Origin: Balanoglossus misakiensis
Lineage: Eukaryota > Hemichordata
Reading direction: 5' to 3'
DNA length: 64,000 bases
Assembly (NCBI GenBank): GCA_040954595.2
Contig: CM082578.2
Coordinates: forward strand, 2,542,001 to 2,606,000
Shown one piece after another: positions 33,216 to 44,700 of the stretch. The stretch's first letter is position 1. The number at the start of each line of letters is the position of its first letter. The notes below the pieces were generated by a model. That model was not told the DNA's origin. It saw only the letters and a program-made list of their open reading frames with translations, and did not search any database. The translations under genes and the position numbers were made by a program.

Positions 33216-35104
33216 TTTTTATTTATTATACTGGACCTGAATATAAATAGATCATACTCATATTGTGTCGAGGGGAAAAAATAAGCAGATTTTTGAACCT
33301 TTGCTTGGCTTGTCATCTGCTGTGCCTGTACACTGTAGGATGGTATCCAACAATAATACACAATCAGAGCTACAATGCCTTAATGGCCCCTTCTCGTAGT
33401 ATTGTTAGGAATCATCATACAAGTACAGTGCACATGAGCAGCATGCAAAGGTTCACAAATTTGCACATCCGTTCTCCTAAACACCATATGTGCATGATCA
33501 GTTGGGTGTATACTTACCTGTTAGATGGCCAAACCTACCCCGAAATCCGTGGGAAATTGTTTGTTATTATCCCGTTTCTCTACTAATTTTTTTTTCTGAT
33601 TGTAATTGAATAATAAGGTCTTCAATTGGTCTGAAAAAAAATCGTGTAGAGTATTTTATCTCATAAATGACATTTGAAGACTTGGGTTTAAAAAATTAAT
33701 GCGGGAAATGTTCGTACCATAATTTTTCGAAATTACCCAAATCTTGTGATCTTTTGACCTCTTTGACCTAAATTCAAAACAAAATTGCAACAAATACATA
33801 TACAATCACTGGAGTGCTAAAAAACACACAATTTGAGAGGTAGATGACTTTTCTGGCTTTATTTTTGCCGGAGTTACAACTACTACCCCAATAACAGGGT
33901 CTGAAGTCTTGTGCCATTCTTCCGTATCTCTGTATTTGTGTTTTTCTGATCGTAATTGAATAATAGGGTTTTTTATTGGTTTGAAATAGATTCTGGGAGA
34001 GTATTTTATCTTCTAAATGACATTTAAAGACGTAAGTTCAAAAAAATCGTTCAAGAAATAGTCATACTACAAATGTTCAGAATGACCAGAATTTCATGAC
34101 CTTTTGACCTCTATTGGCCTTAAGTCAAAACGAATTACCACCAAAATATATTATATTGGTAGAGTTCTAAAAAACACACAATTTGAGTGGTAGATGACTG
34201 TTCTGGGTTTATTTTTGCCGGAGTTACAAGAACTTAAGTTTCCCCTACCCTTAAATCTGAGTGGAAAATTGGATGTCTTTCTGTCGTTTCTCTTTATTTG
34301 TGTTTTTCTGGTCATAAATGAATAATAAGGTTTTCTATTGGTTTGAAATAGATTCTGGGAGAGTATTTTATCTTGTAAATGACATTTGAAGACTTAAGTT
34401 CAAAAAAATCGTTCAAGAAATAGTCATACTACAAATTTTCAGAATGACCCAAATTTCATGACCTTTTGACCTCTATTGACCTCAATTCAAAACGAATTGC
34501 CACCAAAATATATTATATTGGTAGAGTTCTAAAAAACACACAATTTGAGTGGTAAATGACTGTTCTGGCTTTAGTTTTGCTGGAGTTACAGCAATTTAAA
34601 GTTCCCCTACCCCCAAAATTTGGGTCGGAAATTTTTAGGTTCTTACATTAGTTTTTGAGGGAAAAAATGCAGAAAGCTACTCGATAGGCAGGGCTATCAC
34701 CCCAATTTATAATCTAGAGATATAGGCCTTTCCAAAAAACCATGTGAGGCTTTGTCCATCTTTCTGATACCAAATTCCTGTCTGGCCCATGGACTAAAAG
34801 GCGAAGACTTTTGTGCAGGATTGCACAGCCACAACCACCTTGGGCAGCCCTGGTTATTTCAGTTTCAGTTGGTGGGATAAAGATATTGTTTTATTCACTG
34901 AAACATGCTGATTGACTAGTTGTCACAACTCAAGTTGCACGGTGTACATGGGTATAACATAATGATTGAGCATACTTCCATAATATAATTTTGGGTAATG
35001 ACCAATTAAATGCTGGAAATATCTATGTGTATTGTCCATGTACGGGTTGTAAACTCAACCGGCCCCATGATTACAGATCAATGAACATGCTTCAGTGAGT
35101 AGAA

Positions 35105-35744
35105 TAATAGAATCTCACACTCCCAAGGACCTGTGATCATATTTTTGTCCCACACGAGCCGCAGGCGAGTGTGGGACAAAAAATCCCCAACGAGTGTGAG
35201 AAATACGATCCCAGGTCCTTGGTGTGTGAGATTCTTTTTCTCACACGACCAGAAATTTGCAATATTAACGTTTATTTACAATAAAAGGACTAAATCTATG
35301 AAATACCAACTGATAACTGCATGACCAGTCATATATTGATCCGCCCCTCAAAACATAGTCCCCATTTCATCACGAGTTTACAGTACACACATGCTATAAA
35401 AATGTGCTCAACACATTTAAATATGGAGATTGTTTCCAGTGGTATAAATTCAAGCGATACCTAGAAAATACAACCGTGTTTTTTAGTCTGTCGCCAACCA
35501 CATACACCACTGTCGTCTGCACATGACCTTATCACATTGTAGTTCAGGTTTGTGTACAACACATCACACAATTGGATAATATTTGTTCGTTCTGAGGGGT
35601 ATGAATGTCATTATCCAATCAGAGCTCGTGTCAGATAACAGTTGTCTGTGTGCGCATTAACACAGAGTGTGGAATCAATTTGATCAATTTGATCCCACAC
35701 TCTCTATCCCACACTCCCAGCGGCCAGGAGTGTGAGAATATTAT
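35105..35744. mobile_element. MITE with TCTCACACTCC ends and internal hairpins
   Basis: The left end AGAATCTCACACTCC is mirrored by GGAGTGTGAGAATAT at about 35728-35742. Two internal hairpins built from GTGTGAGAAA and CCCACACTC words lie at 35108-35245 and 35650-35742. A shorter relative is at 49654-50070. No coding sequence. Confidence 0.75.
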
Positions 35745-36124
35745 ATCATAAATATCGTATCAAAAGAGATTAAAATGTTATATCAAACAGTGCAACACTC
35801 CCGTCTCGTAAAATAGGTTAAACTTATTGGCTGCTGAGTTTCCTATTACCATTTCAGTGTCAATCTGATTAAAATCAGATGTAAAGAAATGGTCATGTTT
35901 TTTTCTTAAAGTGTTCTACGGTCTTTGACTTCTATTGTCCTCACCTACATGTAGTCCATACAAAAGACAAGGCAATAGGGTGTGAATCCTGCAACAGATG
36001 TCTTTAATCAGACAGTATCAATAAATGCTATTAACGTGTGGACTATGCAAGATCAGTTCGAATACAATTGGACTTTTGGAGAAGTTTGCAAAACATTGTA
36101 CAAGCAGTTTCTGAGACGATGACA

Positions 36125-36567
36125 AAAATCTGCTTCCATTGAGGAGTAACAGTGTTTGCAATTTAGATTTTTTAGAAAATTTGATCAAATTCACAATGAG
36201 TTGTATTGAATCAGATTTTATTCCCGCCAAGGACACTTTATCGACTAAAAAAATTGTTTTGTTAGATGGGTCCATACACAATCCCCTGTTAAAATTTGAG
36301 CAAATTCGGCCAACGCAGAGCGAAGCTAAATTCTTCTGAAGTTGTCAAGAGCAGAAAAAATGCAAACTGAGAAAAACAGCCATTTGCATTGTTGACACCT
36401 ATTTGTTAAGCTGTGAACTCATTCAGAAAAGTGCTATTTTTGGGTGATTATGCACCATTTCCGCCAAGACGCATTTGTCAGAATGTGGATCAGTATTAGA
36501 CCTACCGATTTATGTAAAAAAAAAAAAAATGGCAAAAATCACAACTTTTCATGCAATGCCACCTTAA
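36125..36567. mobile_element. Partial copy of a TTAA-flanked MITE
   Basis: From about 36125 to TTAA at 36564 the sequence matches 55079-55518, including the right end CATGCAATGCCACCTTAA. The matching left terminus is not visible. Confidence 0.65.
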
Positions 36568-36755
36568 CCAGGTCCTGGCAAAATTTTACATTAATTTAAA
36601 CAGGAATAAACGATGTCATGTCCAAGCATACTATTTTTCCTGGAAAAGGGCAAAAAAAATCTTTCAAAAATGTAAAAAAACGTAATTTTAGGGTGACTTT
36701 TGTGGTATGCCGCTGATCGTGAAGTTTCGGATGTCGCGCGTCCCTAATGGGAAAA

Positions 36756-38105
36756 TGACGTCACTAGTGGAACACAAAAGAATATCATGACTTGCGTTGT
36801 GCATTGAACGCCGGCGTCTACTTCAAAAATTGTGAAATACAATGTTGTTGGTGGGTGTAGCAACATGAATTTAACGACGGTATATCGATGCAGAGCTTTC
36901 CCAGTGACCCAGGAGTAGCTTTGAAACGGGTTACTAGGCGTACTGACTGAGTAAAATGCAAGACAGGTATCATTTGTGGTGCACACTTGTGTGCGCCAGA
37001 TCACTTCGTTTGATACGTACGATGGTCAGCAAGTTATAGGACGAGGCTGGATTTAGTTCAGGTGCCGTACATAAACAGTAAATACCAACGATTTATTTTC
37101 CCCACAAATGCAGCAACCCGCTTCCAAATTCCAAACATGGCCGTGTTTGGAAGCTAGTACTACGACGCGTCGTCGCATTCAGAAATGTCAGCTATTACGG
37201 GTGAACCCTAAACACTAGGTCAACTGCTAGCTGCTCGGAAGTTGTTCGTATTTAGGATACGTATAAAAACAGCAACAACTACCGTGCTAAGACATTTTAT
37301 TAAATTAATTTATTAAAAAACACCGATTACATGTATGTGGGTTTTGGTTCTTTGTGTTTTAATTTACCTCCTCCATTGGTTTACGCATGGTTTACGCAAG
37401 TCGGCTGGTGAAAACGCTCGCTTCCAACAAACGCCATTGATGATTGAGGCCATGGCTGTGCTATGGATGCGTTCGGTTGCTAACGGTGCCGAATCTATGA
37501 TTTTTAATTTGCCAATCGTCACTAGATGAAATATTTGACATATTTACACAACCATTTAAATACTGTCTAGATATTTTTGGGTCTATTTACTTTTCTCTTG
37601 CAACGATTAGACTTTCACCACGTCGCACATGTGCATAACACTGCATGGCCATGGGATTGGGTGGTAAATGTTGTCAACATAAAACAAAAACGGCACGGCA
37701 AGTCACGACGGCACGATACAGTACACATCGCCAACATCCATTAAATTGCTGCTGTATAACTATCAACATTTTGCCGAGTGATTTCCATTCTAACTAAATA
37801 TGCACACAATTTTAAATTTTAGCGTGTGTGCACTGTTTGATGCGACTCAATATCGCTCAGCTGTGCAGCACTAGCACTTCGAACATAGTGACGTGTCGAT
37901 GTTCTAGAAAATGTGTAATGATATTGGCTAGACATTACGATAGCCTCTACAAGTTGGTCAATATCACCACCTTCGCTGTCACTTCTGGCATCACAAGTCA
38001 TGCAGCCCCAGTCATCGGTTTCACTTTCAAAATCGTGCACCACCGCAGGCACCGCGCCGTACGAATGGCAGACATGTTTGTTTATGTGTTCCACTAGTGA
38101 CGTCA
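36756..38105. mobile_element. 1.35-kb element bounded by a perfect 21-bp inverted repeat
   Basis: TGACGTCACTAGTGGAACAC (plus A) at 36756-36776 is exactly mirrored at 38085-38105. A minus-strand open frame, 38172-37819, crosses the right repeat and encodes 117 residues with an acidic centre (FESETDDWGC, DARSDSEGGD). Whether this frame is expressed or belongs to the element is unknown. No target duplication found. Confidence 0.6.
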
Positions 38106-38172
38106 CAGGTGTATGGGGTGAAAACGGCGCGTACTCGGCAATTTCCGGAAAATTCGCGCTGATTTTCTGCAC
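37819..38172 (-). CDS. Hypothetical 117-aa open frame
   Basis: ATG at 38172, stop at 37819. It contains a CHSYGAVPAVVHDF stretch and an acidic Ser/Asp segment with CMTCDARSD. It has no recognised domain and could be the first exon of a longer gene. The only support is its length and its position spanning the right end of the 21-bp inverted repeat. Confidence 0.25.
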   Translation of the reverse strand: MQKISANFPEIAEYAPFSPHTPVTSLVEHINKHVCHSYGAVPAVVHDFESETDDWGCMTCDARSDSEGGDIDQLVEAIVMSSQYHYTFSRTSTRHYVRSASAAQLSDIESHQTVHTR

Positions 38173-39173
38173 ACACTACAACTTTTCAGGCGTTTTTTTA
38201 AAGATTGGCGCGATATATTTACATCCATATTTGATATTTAATACCAATATATATGCTAGTTTGTATTGTAATATTTTATTTCTCTGTAACAATAATCGAA
38301 ACAGAGATAACTCTGATACAAATGAGTAATGACAACAAAACGGAGCAAAATGTGCCAGGACATGGACTTTAAATAAGAATTTAATTATTTGTCAATCAGA
38401 ATAAAGCCCGTGGAAAACATTTTGGATTTGCCAGTCATTCAAATTAATGACTTTTTGACAAACTTTGTGTCCTCACACACTGCGCTTATTCTCCTTCCAT
38501 TAGGATTATTACTGTAGGTTTGCTGTATGTCAAATGCGTATATATTTCTTGCTAAAAATTTACAAACAAGCAATTAAATTTCAAAGAGTTTATTCCAAAA
38601 CAAGAAAAAACAATAAATACATCATAATATGTAAACATGAATAATATCAAATCACTTTTGATAAAAAATAATCTAGGCAATGAAAACAAGTTTCTGATGA
38701 AAGTTTTCTTGTTATAATAGCCACATCATATCTGCATGATCAATATTACCACAATAATTCACCCCTGCACAAAAAAACATAACATTGCCCTTCCCACTGA
38801 TATATAATGGAGGACAGGTTGAATACAAATGCCTGGCGGTGAAAGATCACCGCAAGTGAAGGAACTTTATTATCTATGTATTAATTGTTTTTTAGTTTGT
38901 CGTGTGCTACAAAATACTTTCATATTTGCAAGGAAATAAGAAAAGGAAACGCGTTCAAATATGGACTAGCCTGCTCTTTATTATCTGCCTGTCTATATAT
39001 ACATTTATTGTTTTCGTTATTGTCTATCTATGTAACGCCGGGAACACACAGACCTGTACGCAGAGCTACAGCCAACCGAGTATAAATTACAATCTGTACA
39101 AGCGCTTTCAATTTGTCTTTTCCCATAGGATTGCTGGAAAACCCGCGTCTGCTATTGTCATTTTCATGAACGT
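38106..39173. other. No gene seen; one palindrome arm
   Basis: AT-rich. At about 39032-39068 lies TGTAACGCCGGGAACACACA followed by GACCTGTACGCAGAGCTA, one arm and loop of the 70-bp palindrome at 17291-17360. Confidence 0.6.
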
Positions 39174-40322
39174 TTAGGGACCGTTCAGTTTTTACGGCAG
39201 GGGGGGGGGGGGCTGGCAAGTTTGTGTCATCGGTTCTCAAAATCAGGCCGACCCCCCCCCCCCCCTTCACCCAGGACCAAAAAATGATGACCCCCCCCTT
39301 TGACAGACCCAAAAATATGATGACCCCCCCCCCCACGGCCAAAACATTCGCCGTCCTGATCCTATGTACACTGTATGCAATAAAGGGAATGAGGCTCCTC
39401 ACACCTCAATTATATATTTCTTAAAGTATTATTGAAGTATATAATAGTATATCGTTGCAATAAAGAAATCTATGAACAAATTAAAATGACAAGTCAATAC
39501 AATAGTTGCTAGAATCGGTAAAACAAGAAAAGTGGCGGGGGTGGGCGTGATAAGAAAATTTTGTAAAATACGGTGCTCAAAGTTGCAATTTAATGAACTC
39601 AAAAGCAAATTAATTCAATGTTAGGGAGGACAAATTTTAATTATGCTACTCCACTCAAAGTAAGCATCGGGTTGGGGTGGCAAGAAGTCTTCCCTGGTAC
39701 ACTACACAAACCAGTGAATAAATGCAATGTGGCGAAGAATGGAGGGGGTGGGTGTGTGTCGCCCTCCCACATAAGAAAATTTTGTAAAATATGTAGCGCA
39801 AAGTTGAATTTTAATGAACTAAAAAGCAAATTATCTAAATGTTTGGGAGGACCAATTTTACTTTTTGCCACTACACTCAAAGTTAGAAGATTTGGCGTCA
39901 TCTTGTCATGACATCAGTTATAAAACTTCTAGTATATAGAAGATGCACCGCGAAATCAGTTATGCAAAATGGTTTAAACAATTATTCTCTTTTATGAATT
40001 CACTCTTATTATCATCGTTGGGGTTGGGGTGGCAAGCACTCTGCCCTGGTACACTAGACAAACCAGCAAAAAATGAAATGTGGCGGAGAATGAAGGGGGG
40101 TGGTTGTTAGAAAATTTTGTAAAATAAAGGGTGCGAAACTGCAGTTTTGTGGACTCAAAACCAACAGTTCGGTGGCAAAAGTATGTGACCCCCCCCTAAA
40201 CTTTTAAAAAAAACAGATGACCCCCCCCCCCCTTGTGGACTTCAAAATTTAAGTGACCCCCCCCCCCCTGGATTTTGCCGGGCCCCCCCCCCCCCCGGCC
40301 GTAAAAACTGAACGGTCCCTTA
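39174..40322. mobile_element. MITE of the GGGACCGTTCAG family, longest copy
   Basis: TTA-GGGACCGTTCAGTTTTTACGG at the left and CCGTAAAAACTGAACGGTCCC-TTA at the right. C and G homopolymers of 8-14 bases cluster near both ends. Internal segments around 39530-39640 and 39720-39840 are tandemly related. Non-autonomous. Confidence 0.8.
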
Positions 40323-41400
40323 GGTCTACACATAACTCAGTCAAATGACTTCAAATTGAATGGTAGACAACAATTGAAGGGCCAACGCGCTCAATTTCGA
40401 GATAAACTCTGTTTAATATGTTCACCCATGGGGAAAACGGAAAATTTGTTGCCTCGGTAGTTTTTATTTTTATTATGATCGACTATTAAAACTCACGGCC
40501 TTGAATTTCAAAACCAAGCACGTTTTAACCCCATGCAATTTATTAGCGATCGAAAAAATGCTTAGTAAGGAGAATAAACAGCCAGCAACTTCTAAAGAGA
40601 AGTGACAAGACTCTTAATTTTACCAATATTCTCGCATTAGTATTCTCGCCTACTACAGCATTTGCCACAATTGACAAATGAGCGGACTCCACTTTTCTGC
40701 TAACCACCTTTGGAAATATTTATTAGTGGCTTTCGCTGTGCAGCCGCCATTATTTTTATAGTGTCACTGTCTATACTTTGGGGCTATTTTTCACATACAC
40801 TGAATGATGACGGAGCTCAGCTAGTGCCCTCGAGCGATATGTTTTCCATTCTTAGAATATCCAAACGAAAACACACCAAGTTTTCTGCCAGCTGTTTGTA
40901 TTTTAATTTTCTGGCGTTGAACAAGCTGCAATGACTGTGTGGTGCAGTTCGTTTCACTTTGTAGCCTTACTCGGACTATTTTGCAGACACACATGTTAAA
41001 CTAGGTTGTCGGCATTGACAATCCCATAAATAATATGGTATCGACCAGTGCAGGCCCACGTTCCCGTCCGCAGTTCATTTTCAACTTGAAAATTATTTTT
41101 ATAGTACAGTATTATAATATTATAACCGAAGCACGCCCTCAACAGGGTTGACCTTTGGCCTGTCAAAAAAACACTCGAGCGCCATGACACTCGAGTGTCG
41201 GTGCATCGACCAGAAGTAATATATTGATTTATTGTGTCTTCTACTTGAGTCATATCGAGATGAATCAAGGAGTCATGGTCCAAGCAATGATGAGACAGGT
41301 AGAATACAGTTTTCAGCCACGATATGATGTGATACACGACTAAACCCAAACGCAACTGCAGAACCGTAGCTCGAGGTTTAACCTTGTGAGCAAAGGCACA
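40323..41400. other. No gene seen
   Basis: No domain-bearing exon or clear repeat boundary. It precedes the plus-strand transcription unit that starts near 41.4 kb. Confidence 0.4.
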
Positions 41401-41794
41401 CGGCACGATCGCTTCGCGATGGTCGCGATGGGGCTGCAGTAAGTATGTTTACACCTTTGGTTATAATCCAGCAACAGGCCTGGTTTGGCATGCATATGTG
41501 CCTGGTGAAATTCCTCCAACACCTCTTCAGGCCCTAAAAAAATAATGTTCGCTCTCTTAGACAGCTTCAAGTTGTGATTATAATGGTGGGCCTGTAATTC
41601 CTCATATAACCAGTAAACTAGTACAATTTACTGTCTCAGACCTGGACAATTGACACCGCTATCAATATTTAATTTGCAAGTAAGCTTACATGAAAACGAG
41701 GAAACAGACGTGTGGTATGATTCCACTTTATTTGAAATAATGAAATTTGTTATTTATTATCCTTGATGTCATTTCATTATTTATTTTTTTAGAT

Positions 41795-44700
41795 ATGTGG
41801 GAATACCATTCCGCAAAGTTCAGAACAATCCGGCTCCAGCGAACCGAAGAGAGCTATAAGGTATATTAATTTTGAAATACAATTTAGAATTTACAAACAA
41901 ATATATTTAGTTTGGAACTTTGGGGTTTAATATTACCGATAACCGAGAAGTTGATGACAATTTTATCAAGGAGTCTGCGTATTCACGCATGTAGAATTTC
42001 TGTTGGAACAGATTTCTGAATGTCGCTAACTATGCAAAATCCCAATTATGCTGACAATGTAAAATTCCAATTCTGAATGAAGGAATCTACATACGTGAAT
42101 ACGCAGACGCCAGATTCAATCTGACTCTCTGTAAGGCAAAGTTGTGAAATCGAATTGTTGCACTGAAAAATGGAATGTTGAATAGAAATAAGAATAGCAA
42201 AATGCGGAGTTGTAATTTTGTCATGGATTGTCACACCATAGACTGCCAACACTCTCTTGAACAATACTGCAAAGTCTTCTCAATTGATACACACATGGCA
42301 ACCAGCAATCAGCCAGCATTTTTCTGAAGTAAAATGGGCTAAAAAATTGATTCTTTTAATGGCCATAATATCATGTGACCTAGTATATAACATATTTTGA
42401 CTGTCTTGACATGGCTCTCATACTTACTTAGACACACTTGGCAGTCTGAGCCCCCTGTAAAATGTACCCAATTGTACTGCTTTGCACTGTATTGGTCTGA
42501 GGGTCTTGTATAGGCCGTACTGATTAACACACACCTGGCAGTCTAACAGACCTGGGAGCCTGGATTCTAGGCACCCTGGAAATCAAACCAGTTCATACTG
42601 ACTTGGCACTGTTAGGGATATATAACATAATGATTTTGTACTGTGCACCACCCTGTTCCTCCATGTCATTGTTTCAAAATATAAACTTTAAGCATTTAGG
42701 ACTTTGATAATTGCCACCATGCTGCAATTCCTGAAAGCGTCTTTTATAATCCATAATGAATAATTCTTCCCATTTCATTCACAGAGAGTTAGGTGTAGGC
42801 AGCGCCAGTTAGGTGCTAGAGAGGGAAGATTGGACTTGTTGCGATGCATGGTAAGTGATTCACAACTATTGTAGATCACCTGAAACTGAATTCTCTTTTC
42901 ATATCTGTAACCCAGAAATAGCCAAACACATTTTGTTCACACATGGCGCAAGAACTATGTGCTTTTAAAGCTACTATATGAATAAGCGAGTGTCATCCTG
43001 CATTTTTACAAGTTCAATCACATGATACAGAGGTTCTGTTCGATTATTTTTCCTTTGCATACTTAAATATGCATTCAGAATTTACTTTGCATAAATATAA
43101 CAATCTTGCCTCAAGTGGGTAGGCATTTGAAAGCCTGAATAGAACACCACCGTACCGGTACATTATTACAAAGTTTGATCTATGAATGTCATGTTGCCTG
43201 AGTGAAAATTGTAACATTTCTGTGCATTTCTGCATTATTCGTATCTTGTAAGCCTCGCTGAATACAATTTGCAAATTTGCACTTGCGGTGTATGCATCCT
43301 ACATTATCTTTGTGTAATTATGGTCAGACATTTTGAAATGCGCAGGATTAAGCATTGTTCAATCTGATTCTGCAATGATGGAAACAAACGAATTTGTGCT
43401 ACATTCTGAGAAATGGGGATGTTTTTAAGCATTGTTCAATCTGATTCTGCAATGATGGAAACAAACGAATTTGTGCTACATTCTGAGAAATGGGGATGTA
43501 GCTAATATTAGTATGAATTTTATGAGTGCCTGAGAAGGCTATCTGTGACATAGGTGTACTGCACGATTGTACAGACTTAATGTAACAAATCATTTGTTGT
43601 CTTACTGATGTTTTCTGTCCAAGTTTTTAAGCATTGTTCAATCTGATTCTGCAATGATGGAAACAAACGAATTTGTGCTACATTCTGAGAAATGGGGATG
43701 TAGCTTAGCTAATACTAGTATGAATTTTATGAGTGCCTGAGAAGGCTATCTGTGACATGGGTGTACTGTACGATCGAGTTGCACATTCATGGGCATTCAA
43801 ATACATAACAGCGCCCTCTAGTGGTTGGCTATGACAATGTTTTTAAATTTGAACAACCTGTATAGGCTCACGAGCATCAACAGTAAAAGCAACATAAAGG
43901 AAATATTGGTATTTTTGTCGGAAAATTTGCATAATTTTAATTTTCTAGTAAATTATATATTATTGCCCTGAAACTAATAAGACAAGTATTATGGTACGAG
44001 TTATTGGACTTCATTTACTCTGACTTTGATCAACAAAATTTTAAAGTAATAATTTGAAGTCCATTTGTAACTTGGATCAACTATTTGTGGTCCTTTAAAA
44101 ATGTGCTTATCTTGGGTTTTATAATGTACCTTGATCCATCATTCTATACTCAGTAAATGTGTCATTGACCGAAATGGCATGACATTGACAGTTTTCAACA
44201 TTTCAGTTTCAAGGATTTGCTAATTCTATTTTTTTTTGTATAGTTTGAACTAGGCAAGAGATCCTCCAGATGAACCCCCAGAAAAGCCCAATGTAAGTAG
44301 CTTTGGTTGTTCTGACGTGTGCTTTCATACAATGTTTAAAGGGAAGCGGTCATCGGGTGGGTGTCCCCCTTGATGAGAATATATCCCTTCATATACCAGC
44401 ACAAACCTCACTGTAGTCACCACAACCAGGATCTTCAGTTGCTGTCATGCCCAGTCTATGCTACGGTTGGCTGCTTCGTTCATTCTAGGAATTATTTAAT
44501 TTCAGGGATTTGAAGGTGAATTCTAATGTCTATCAACAAACAAACGCAGCGCGCTGACCCCTTCACTTTAAAGTGCTACAATATTATGCAAAATTTCAAT
44601 ATGTGTAAGATCTGCATTTGGTATAGAGGTGCATTATCACTTATCAGTTATATTTTCTCTTTCCAGCTCTATGAGGTTAACTGGCAATGGCTTCTGATCA

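Larger units (their letters stand above)
30363..34796. mobile_element. 4.4-kb foldback DNA transposon with about 1.9-kb inverted arms
   Basis: The termini TAGTCCATGGGCC and its complement are flanked by AAA (30360-30362 and 34797-34799), a 3-bp duplication of the disrupted FLYWCH codon run. Left arm 30363 to about 32244 and right arm about 32852 to 34796 are nearly identical in reverse orientation. Each arm has internal direct repeats of a 300-350-bp unit (GGTCATGAAATT, GTGTGTTTTTTAGAACTCTA words). Both arms carry the 5' part of the same gene, reading towards the centre. The arrangement looks like an inverted duplication of one transposon end after loss of the transposase body. Confidence 0.9.
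29810..34860 (+). pseudogene. PHD-FLYWCH protein fragment interrupted by a foldback transposon
   Basis: Starting with ATG at 29810 the frame encodes a PHD finger (CVVC...CDHCSKWQHRTC...WYCAEC, full C4HC3 set), a Ser/Pro/acidic linker and the start of a FLYWCH zinc finger (DSNGYSYQKK). One extra A in the A6 run at about 30272 breaks the frame. In the other frame the finger continues (VNPIWRCSARTNKAIKCHA) to 30362, where a 4.4-kb element interrupts it. The last part resumes at 34797-34800 with KGEDFCAGLHSHNH, giving the expected Cys/His ligands. PHD-FLYWCH architecture is typical of Mutator-like transposase genes; a host chromatin protein is the alternative. No transposase domain follows. Confidence 0.75.

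Noticed and set aside
39028-39402. Pro/Gly-rich open frames near C and G runs
   Set aside because: They come from homopolymers of the GGGACCGTTCAG MITE.
43350-43776. CRISPR-like direct repeats
   Set aside because: Only three copies, 75 bp or longer, in an intron of animal DNA; tandem duplication explains them.
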